Of a stretch of 11,156 nt of DNA, positions 6,499-11,156 are shown piece after piece. Position 1 is the stretch's first letter, and each line of letters opens with the position of its first letter. The notes beneath the pieces are model-generated. The model ran no database searches. It saw nothing but the letters and a program-made list of their open reading frames with translations, and was not told the DNA's origin. The stretch is from an uncultured Clostridia bacterium (GTDB lineage: Bacteria > Bacillota > Clostridia > Christensenellales > UBA1242), in assembly GCA_944376785.1 (NCBI GenBank), contig CALWDV010000033.1, positions 1-11,156 of the forward strand, in the 5' to 3' direction. The position numbers were made by a program, and so were the translations under genes.

Positions 6499-6830
6499 TA
6501 ATAGTTACCAGTTACAACAATGTCAACATTTAAGTTACAAACATTTTTTATTACAACATCACCTGCTTGTGCCTTATTTAATTCTAACTTTTCAATTTCT
6601 TTTAAAACATCATTTATTCTGTTTTTTGGCACCATGCCTGTTGTTTTAACTGGAAGCACACCCAACTTTGTTTTAACAAGAGCAGTAACAATACGCATTG
6701 GATTGGTTAATTCGTTTTTACCGTAAGTTTCACCACGCAAACAAGAATTTCCTGTTACTTTAACTTCTTTTCCAACTTTTTCAATGGTTAGTTCACAACC
6801 AACCGGACACATTATGCAAGTTGTTTTCAT
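6498..6830 (-). CDS. DUF1667 protein, small subunit of glycerol-3-phosphate dehydrogenase cluster
   Basis: The 110-residue protein belongs to the DUF1667 family, which in Bacillota and Thermotogota is routinely encoded beside GlpA-like and NAD-linked oxidoreductase genes. It starts with MKTTCIMCPVGCELTIEK; Cys5, Cys8 and Cys12 plus Cys30 in NSCLRGE give a CxxCxxxC...C arrangement like the N-terminal iron-sulfur motif of molybdopterin oxidoreductases. I infer an iron-sulfur cluster, though it could be a structural metal site. A TNPMRIVTALVKT block follows, then a C-terminal half without obvious motifs. The ATG overlaps the stop of the preceding gene by one base (TAATG), with AGGGGG just upstream, which suggests translational coupling and stoichiometric synthesis. 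It probably forms a complex with the two flavoproteins. Confidence 0.85.
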   Translation of the reverse strand: MKTTCIMCPVGCELTIEKVGKEVKVTGNSCLRGETYGKNELTNPMRIVTALVKTKLGVLPVKTTGMVPKNRINDVLKEIEKLELNKAQAGDVVIKNVCNLNVDIVVTGNY

Positions 6831-8062
6831 TATTGCCCCCTTACTAAAACGGTTAAGTCACCATTAATTTTAGATTTTTCAATTTGTATTTTTTGCATTT
6901 CTCCTGCATTTGCTGCTAAAACAAATTTAGAATAAATTTCATTTTCACCACATTTAACGCAAATATATGATTTTGTTATTCTTGAACTTAATCTAAAATA
7001 AATCATTAAATCTTCTTTTTCAGACATATATCCAAAAGAAGGAGAAACATATCTAATTCCATTACCCGCAACAACGTTAAATGGTTTTTTATGAGTTAAC
7101 TTGCCTAATGCATATTTTGCAGCATTAGTTCCGGCTAATTTGCTTTCATAAGTAACATTATCAACTAAATCGTGAACATGCAAAACATTACCACAACTAA
7201 AAATTCCACTAATGTTTGTTTCCCTAAATTCATTAACATCTGCCCCACCAGTTTTTGGATTTAATTTAAGATTTTTAACTAAATCAACTTCTGGAATTAA
7301 GCCAACAGACAAAATTAAACAATCGCATTTAACAAATTTTTCTGTTTCAAGTTTTGGAGTGAAACCATCAACTTCGGCAACATAAACACCTTCTATTCTA
7401 GTGTTGCCAACAACACGAGTAACAGTGTGTTTTAATTTTAGTGGAATATTATTATCATTTAAACATTGAACAATATTACGTTTTAATCCACCAGATTCAG
7501 GCATAATTTCTAAAACTTCTAAAACTTTTGCTCCTTCATAGGTTAATCTTCTTGCCATTATTAAACCAATGTCGCCAGAGCCCAAAATAACACAATTTTT
7601 GCCAGGAAGTTTTCCATGAATATTAACCATTTTTTGCACTTGACCAGCAGTATAAACGCCAACAGGACGAGAACCTGTTAACATAATTCCAGCAGGAGTT
7701 TTTTCACGGCAACCCATTGCTAAAACAATTGCTTTTGCTTGAACCACTGTTTGCCCTTTTTCATTAATAATGGTTACATTTAAACCATTAATATCAATAA
7801 CAAATGTGTTTAATAAAACATCAACTTTTGTTTTACTAAGTAATTCAACAAATCTAAGTGCATATTCTGGCCCGGTTAATTCTTCATTAAAATATTGAAG
7901 ACCAAAACCATTGTGTATGCATTGATTTAAAATTCCACCCAATTTTTCATTACGTTCAATAAGCAATGTTTTTGCACCTTGATTGTAACTTTCTATGGCA
8001 GCAGCCATTCCAGCAGGTCCGCCACCAATAACAACAACATCATACATTAAATTTTTATTCAT
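6830..8062 (-). CDS. FAD/NAD(P)-dependent oxidoreductase, second subunit of G3P dehydrogenase
   Basis: This 410-residue flavoprotein has an N-terminal FAD-binding Rossmann motif (VVVIGGGPAGMAAAI, about residues 9-23) and a second dinucleotide-binding motif (VILGSGDIGLIMARR, 158-172). A third FAD-contact region near residues 284-300 includes an IFSCGNVLHVHD block. The strongly conserved LGGILNQCIHNGFG segment (41-54) has a single Cys48, and no CxxC redox pair of the thioredoxin-reductase type is present. It is sometimes annotated as a sarcosine oxidase alpha-like or GlpB-like protein; its context makes a G3P dehydrogenase role most likely, perhaps passing electrons to NAD. The start has AAGGAAG seven bases upstream and lies 12 bases after the stop of the GlpA-like gene. 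Its TAA overlaps the next ATG. Confidence 0.9.
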   Translation of the reverse strand: MNKNLMYDVVVIGGGPAGMAAAIESYNQGAKTLLIERNEKLGGILNQCIHNGFGLQYFNEELTGPEYALRFVELLSKTKVDVLLNTFVIDINGLNVTIINEKGQTVVQAKAIVLAMGCREKTPAGIMLTGSRPVGVYTAGQVQKMVNIHGKLPGKNCVILGSGDIGLIMARRLTYEGAKVLEVLEIMPESGGLKRNIVQCLNDNNIPLKLKHTVTRVVGNTRIEGVYVAEVDGFTPKLETEKFVKCDCLILSVGLIPEVDLVKNLKLNPKTGGADVNEFRETNISGIFSCGNVLHVHDLVDNVTYESKLAGTNAAKYALGKLTHKKPFNVVAGNGIRYVSPSFGYMSEKEDLMIYFRLSSRITKSYICVKCGENEIYSKFVLAANAGEMQKIQIEKSKINGDLTVLVRGQ

Positions 8063-8074
8063 AACTTTCTTCCT

Positions 8075-9487
8075 TTATTTTTTAGGATTTATGTTTGAAA
8101 CATAAAAATTTGAGCCTTTATTTTCTTTTACAACTTCATCTTCGGAAATGTTTAAGTTTTCACTTATTGTTTTAATTACTTTTGTTAAACAGAATCCACC
8201 TTGGCATCTGCCCATACCTGCTCTAACTCTTCTTTTAATTGCATCAACACTGTTTGGCTTTAATGGAGAATTTAACGCTTCTTTAATTTCACCTAAACTA
8301 ACACATTCACATTTACAAATTATTTTGCCATAATCTGGGTTACGTTTAATAAGTTTGTTTCGTTCTGCTTCGTTAAGGTCATGCAAACAAGTGTATGGAA
8401 CACGTTTTTTCATTTTTTTATCGGCATTATTAAACCCAAGCAAGTTTTCTGCAACATATTCTGCAATGGCAGGTGCAGCAGTTAAGCCCGGCGAACAAAT
8501 TCCTGCTAAATTAATAATGTTTTGTTTTTTAGTTGATTTTTCAACAATAAAATCGTCGCCACAAATGGTTCTAACTCCAGAAAAATTTCGAATGTTTTTA
8601 TTAAAAGGAATATCTTTTATAATATTAACTGCTTTTTCTTTTATTTCATTTAAACCATCAACTGTTGTTATGGTTGTGTTATCACTTTCATAAGAAGTTG
8701 GCCCAACAATTGTTTGACCATGAACAGTTGGCGTTATTAACACACCTTTACTGAATTTGCTTGGCAGTGGGAAAATTGTTAAATTAGTTAATGGTTCAAT
8801 GTTTGAATCAAGTAAAAAATATTCGCCACGTCTAAACTCAATTTCATGTTGTTCTGTTCCTAAAATTTTTGCAACTTCGTTATATGATGCACCAGCAGAG
8901 TTAATAACATATTTTGCGTTAATGTTTAAGTTGTCGGCAATTAAGTTATAACCAAAATCATTTTTAACACATTTTTTAATTTTAGTGTTAAATTTAACTT
9001 CTGCGCCATTAATAACTGCTTCTTCTGCAAGTGCAATAGTTAATAAATATGCCGATGTTATTCCAGAAGTTTCAGCAAACAAACCACAAGTTATGTTTTC
9101 GTTTAGTTTAGGCACTTTTGTTAATAGTTGCTCTCTATTTAAAATATGCAAACCTTTAACTCCATTAGCTTTACCACGATTAAACAGTTCGTTAACCATA
9201 TTTAAATCGTTACCAACAACCAAAGCACCACATTGTTTAATTGGAACACTAAGTTCCTTTGCTAATTTAAAGGTTAATTCGTTTCCTCTAACATTAAATT
9301 TTGCTTTTAATGTGTTTGGTTTGCAGTCGAACCCTGCGTGAATTATGCTACTATTTGCTTTTGAAGCCCCAACTGCAACATCGTTACCCTTTTCAATTAA
9401 AACAACTTTCAAATTTTTTCTTGTTAGTTTGTTTAAAATTGCACAACCAACAATTCCACCACCAATTATTGCAACATCATAATTCAT
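8075..9487 (-). CDS. glpA: GlpA-like FAD-dependent glycerol-3-phosphate dehydrogenase with BFD [2Fe-2S] domain
   Basis: This 470-residue enzyme would oxidise sn-glycerol 3-phosphate to dihydroxyacetone phosphate. Residues 3 to about 345 form a DAO-type flavoprotein domain: the FAD motif IIGGGIVGCAI (7-17), a conserved GASKANSSIIHAGFD block (40-54) and a late LAGICSPGLTAAPAIAEYVA region. Residues from about 389 to 440 form a BFD-like iron-sulfur domain, with CKC (Cys391, Cys393) and GRCQGGFC (Cys428, Cys433). An extra Cys395 follows. This domain pair is typical of anaerobic GlpA and of clostridial dehydrogenases paired with an NAD-linked flavoprotein and DUF1667. The start is fixed by AAGGAG six bases upstream. 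It is the first gene of the operon, divergent from glpK. A hydroxyglutarate-oxidase-like substrate is possible but unlikely beside glpK. Confidence 0.9.
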   Translation of the reverse strand: MNYDVAIIGGGIVGCAILNKLTRKNLKVVLIEKGNDVAVGASKANSSIIHAGFDCKPNTLKAKFNVRGNELTFKLAKELSVPIKQCGALVVGNDLNMVNELFNRGKANGVKGLHILNREQLLTKVPKLNENITCGLFAETSGITSAYLLTIALAEEAVINGAEVKFNTKIKKCVKNDFGYNLIADNLNINAKYVINSAGASYNEVAKILGTEQHEIEFRRGEYFLLDSNIEPLTNLTIFPLPSKFSKGVLITPTVHGQTIVGPTSYESDNTTITTVDGLNEIKEKAVNIIKDIPFNKNIRNFSGVRTICGDDFIVEKSTKKQNIINLAGICSPGLTAAPAIAEYVAENLLGFNNADKKMKKRVPYTCLHDLNEAERNKLIKRNPDYGKIICKCECVSLGEIKEALNSPLKPNSVDAIKRRVRAGMGRCQGGFCLTKVIKTISENLNISEDEVVKENKGSNFYVSNINPKK

Positions 9488-9528
9488 ATTAAACTCCTTA
9501 AAAAGTTGTGTTTTTATTAACTAATTCT

Positions 9529-9557
9529 AGTATAACAAAAAAATTTGTAAAAACTAA
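9529..9557 (-). promoter_or_regulatory. Extended -10 promoter of the glpA operon
   Basis: On the minus strand TGTTATACT supplies an extended -10 (TATACT at 9534-9529 with TG one base upstream). A modest -35 TTAGTT (9557-9552) lies 17 bases away. Transcription would start near 9522, giving a leader of about 35 bases that ends in the AAGGAG site of the dehydrogenase gene. Confidence 0.7.
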
Positions 9558-9581
9558 ATAAATACACAAATTGTTTTAAAT

Positions 9582-9602
9582 TTTTAACAATATTTGTTAA
9601 AA
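9582..9602. promoter_or_regulatory. Perfect inverted repeat over the glpK promoter, candidate operator
   Basis: The left arm TTTTAACAA (9582-9590) and the right arm TTGTTAAAA (9594-9602) are exact reverse complements around a TAT centre. The right arm overlaps the glpK extended -10. The location is typical of a repressor operator, but both arms are A+T-rich in an A+T-rich region, and no regulator gene is visible in the window. Confidence 0.45.
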
Positions 9603-9603
9603 T
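9595..9603 (+). promoter_or_regulatory. Candidate extended -10 promoter of glpK
   Basis: TGTTAAAAT gives a TGn extended -10 with TAAAAT at 9598-9603. I see no good -35 at 16-18 bases; the closest, TTGTTT at 9571, is 21 bases away. Transcription would start near 9610, leaving a leader of fewer than 30 bases. The weak -35 suggests that an activator or the overlapping inverted repeat matters. Confidence 0.5.
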
Positions 9604-9637
9604 AAAACTAGTTAAGTTTATAGGGGGAATGTTTGTT

Positions 9638-11110
9638 TTGAATAAAAGATATATTTTAGGGATTGATGAAGGAACAACAAGTGTTAGAACTGTTTTATAT
9701 GACACAAAAACAAACAAAATAATTAATGTTGAAAAAATAAAATTTCAACAACACTATCCAAAGCCAGGTTGGGTTGAACATGATGCAGAAGAAATTTGGG
9801 AGGCAACACAAAAAACTTTAAATAAAACAATTAAAGATTTTAATTTATCACCAAAAAATGTTTATGGAATTGGCATTACCAACCAACGTGAAACAACCGT
9901 TGCATGGAACAAAGAAACTAATATTGCTGTGTGCCCTGCCATTGTTTGGCAATGCAGAAGAACTGCCGATTATTGCAAAACAATTAAAAACAAAGTTGCA
10001 ATTAAAAACAAAACAGGTTTAATTGTTGATGCATATTTTTCAGCAACAAAAATTAGGTGGATGATTAATAATAATTCAACTGTTAGAGAATTAAACAAAC
10101 TTGGCAAAATTAGATTTGGAACTATTGATTCGTTTTTAATTAGCAAATTAACAAACGGAAAAAATTTTTACACAGATGTAACTAATGCTTCAAGAACAAT
10201 GCTTTATAACATAACAAAAGGTTGTTGGGACACAAAACTTCTTAAACAATTTGGCATAAGTATGGAAAGTTTGCCAGAAGTTAAACCTTGCAGTTGTAAT
10301 TTTGGAGAAGCAGAAACCATTGTTGGAAACATTCCAATTTTAAGTGTTATTGGTGACCAACAAAGTTCATTGTTTGGTCAAGGTTGCTTTAAAAAAGGTA
10401 TGGCAAAAAGCACATATGGAACAGGTGCATTTATTTTAATGAACACAGGTAATTTTGCAAACGTTAACAATAAAAAAATGTTAACAACAATTGCTTGGAA
10501 AATTGGAAATGAAGTTACTTATGCCCTTGAAGGAAGTGTTTTTAATGCAGGTGCTGCCCTTGAATGGGGAAACCGACTTGGACTTTTTAACAACTCGGCT
10601 GAAACTGCTGCACTTGCTGAAAGTGTTGGAACTAACGATGGTGTTTATTTTGTTCCAGCATTTACTGGCCTTGGTTCGCCATATTGGGACCCAAAAGCAA
10701 AAGGAATTATTTATGGTATTACTGGTGGAACAACAAAAGCTCACATTAGTCGTGCAATTTTAGAAAGTATGGCATACTCCACTTTTGACATTATTGACAC
10801 AATGGAAAAAAGTGGAATTAAAATTAAAGAACTTAGATGTGATGGCGGAGTTAGTAAAAATGATTTTTTACTTCAATTTCAAAGTGATATGATTAGAAAA
10901 AAATTGTTAAGACAAGAAAGCATTGAAGCAACTGTTTTAGGTGCAATTTACATGGCAGGGTTAACTTGTGGTGTTTATAAAAATTTAAGCGATATTGAAA
11001 AATTAATTACTTTTAAAAATGAATTTAATCCTAAAATGGATTTAAATAATTCAAAACTTTTAATTAAAGGTTGGCACGTGGCAGTTAAAAAAAGTTTAAG
11101 TAAACGTTAA
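9638..11110 (+). CDS. glpK: Glycerol kinase
   Basis: GlpK phosphorylates glycerol with ATP to glycerol 3-phosphate, trapping it for the dehydrogenase encoded divergently. The FGGY-family signatures are all present: GIDEGTTSVRTVLYD near the N-terminus, TNQRETT with Arg84/Glu85, WQCRRTA with Trp104, DAYFSATK with Tyr133, TNASRTMLYN, GDQQ with the catalytic-type Asp240, and LGSPYWDP. I prefer TTG at 9638 as start: it gives MNKRYILGIDEGTT, close to the usual MKKYILAIDQGTT, and places AGGGGG ten bases upstream. The in-frame ATG at 9629 lies only one base after that G run and would give 493 residues. The protein is 490 residues from TTG, close to the usual 495-500. The loop before the GDQQ motif lacks the histidine that HPr phosphorylates in many Bacillota GlpK proteins. 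Confidence 0.95.
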   Translation: MNKRYILGIDEGTTSVRTVLYDTKTNKIINVEKIKFQQHYPKPGWVEHDAEEIWEATQKTLNKTIKDFNLSPKNVYGIGITNQRETTVAWNKETNIAVCPAIVWQCRRTADYCKTIKNKVAIKNKTGLIVDAYFSATKIRWMINNNSTVRELNKLGKIRFGTIDSFLISKLTNGKNFYTDVTNASRTMLYNITKGCWDTKLLKQFGISMESLPEVKPCSCNFGEAETIVGNIPILSVIGDQQSSLFGQGCFKKGMAKSTYGTGAFILMNTGNFANVNNKKMLTTIAWKIGNEVTYALEGSVFNAGAALEWGNRLGLFNNSAETAALAESVGTNDGVYFVPAFTGLGSPYWDPKAKGIIYGITGGTTKAHISRAILESMAYSTFDIIDTMEKSGIKIKELRCDGGVSKNDFLLQFQSDMIRKKLLRQESIEATVLGAIYMAGLTCGVYKNLSDIEKLITFKNEFNPKMDLNNSKLLIKGWHVAVKKSLSKR

Positions 11111-11127
11111 AAAGTGGGGATAATGTT

Positions 11128-11156
11128 ATGAGAAAAGAAATTATTGTTGGTTTTGA
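11128..11156 (+). CDS. Start of an unidentified gene, cut by the window edge
   Basis: An ATG 17 bases after the glpK stop, with GGGG about nine bases upstream, opens a frame reading MRKEIIVGF before the sequence ends. Nine residues are too few for identification. The short spacing and same strand suggest it belongs to the glpK operon. The spacing to the G-rich site is acceptable but the site is weaker than AGGAGG. Confidence 0.45.

Noticed and set aside
8148..9492. Several plus-strand open frames opposite the GlpA-like gene
   Set aside because: They are antisense to a clear conserved flavoprotein and show no domain signature of their own.
9517..9717. Minus-strand frame spanning the divergent promoter region and the glpK start
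   Set aside because: It covers the inverted repeat and both promoters, reads as low-complexity hydrophobic sequence and lacks a ribosome site.
10481..10763. Frames on both strands inside glpK
   Set aside because: They are shadows of the conserved kinase reading frame.
1..11156. CRISPR array, tandem repeats, insertion sequence, prophage, tRNA or rRNA
   Set aside because: I saw no regularly spaced repeats, transposase or phage genes, or tRNA-like cloverleaf sequences; the repeated short A/T motifs are what this base composition gives.

Overview
The window is about 70% A+T and reads as a stretch of chromosome from a low-GC Bacillota (Firmicutes) bacterium, probably an uncultured clostridial lineage. 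The evidence is a threonine T-box leader in front of thrS, an L20-type leader in front of infC, a YtxC-family gene next to thrS, consensus sigma-A promoters and AGGAGG-type ribosome binding sites. Eleven of the twelve stop codons are TAA, one is TAG and none is TGA; tryptophan is encoded by TGG, so the standard code fits. I see no insertion sequence, phage gene, CRISPR array, tRNA or rRNA.

Positions 1-6412 are all transcribed from the minus strand and hold housekeeping genes. In transcription order they are a YtxC-family gene, thrS (T-box controlled), infC-rpmI-rplT (preceded by a consensus promoter and a leader with an intrinsic terminator), a SpoU/TrmH-family rRNA/tRNA methyltransferase gene, a YebC/PmpR-family gene and ruvC. 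The order combines thrS-infC-rpmI-rplT (as in Escherichia coli), a SpoU methyltransferase after rplT (as near ysgA in Bacillus) and yebC-ruvC (common ahead of ruvAB). The theme is translation initiation, ribosome assembly, tRNA charging and Holliday-junction resolution.

Positions 6498-11156 form a glycerol catabolism locus. A minus-strand operon encodes a GlpA-like glycerol-3-phosphate dehydrogenase with a C-terminal BFD-type iron-sulfur domain, a second FAD/NAD-dependent oxidoreductase and a small four-cysteine DUF1667 protein. The last two genes overlap by one base. Glycerol kinase (glpK) is divergent on the plus strand, and a further plus-strand gene begins at the right edge. Glycerol enters as glycerol 3-phosphate through GlpK and is oxidised to dihydroxyacetone phosphate by the three-protein complex. 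The divergent intergenic region has extended -10 promoters in both directions and a perfect inverted repeat over the glpK promoter.

I did not find a clearly new biological system. The points most worth a second look are the AUU start codon of infC, the two stacked leader attenuators, a ThrRS without a TGS domain, the inverted repeat in the glp intergenic region, the missing regulatory histidine in GlpK, and the likely iron-sulfur motif of the DUF1667 protein.
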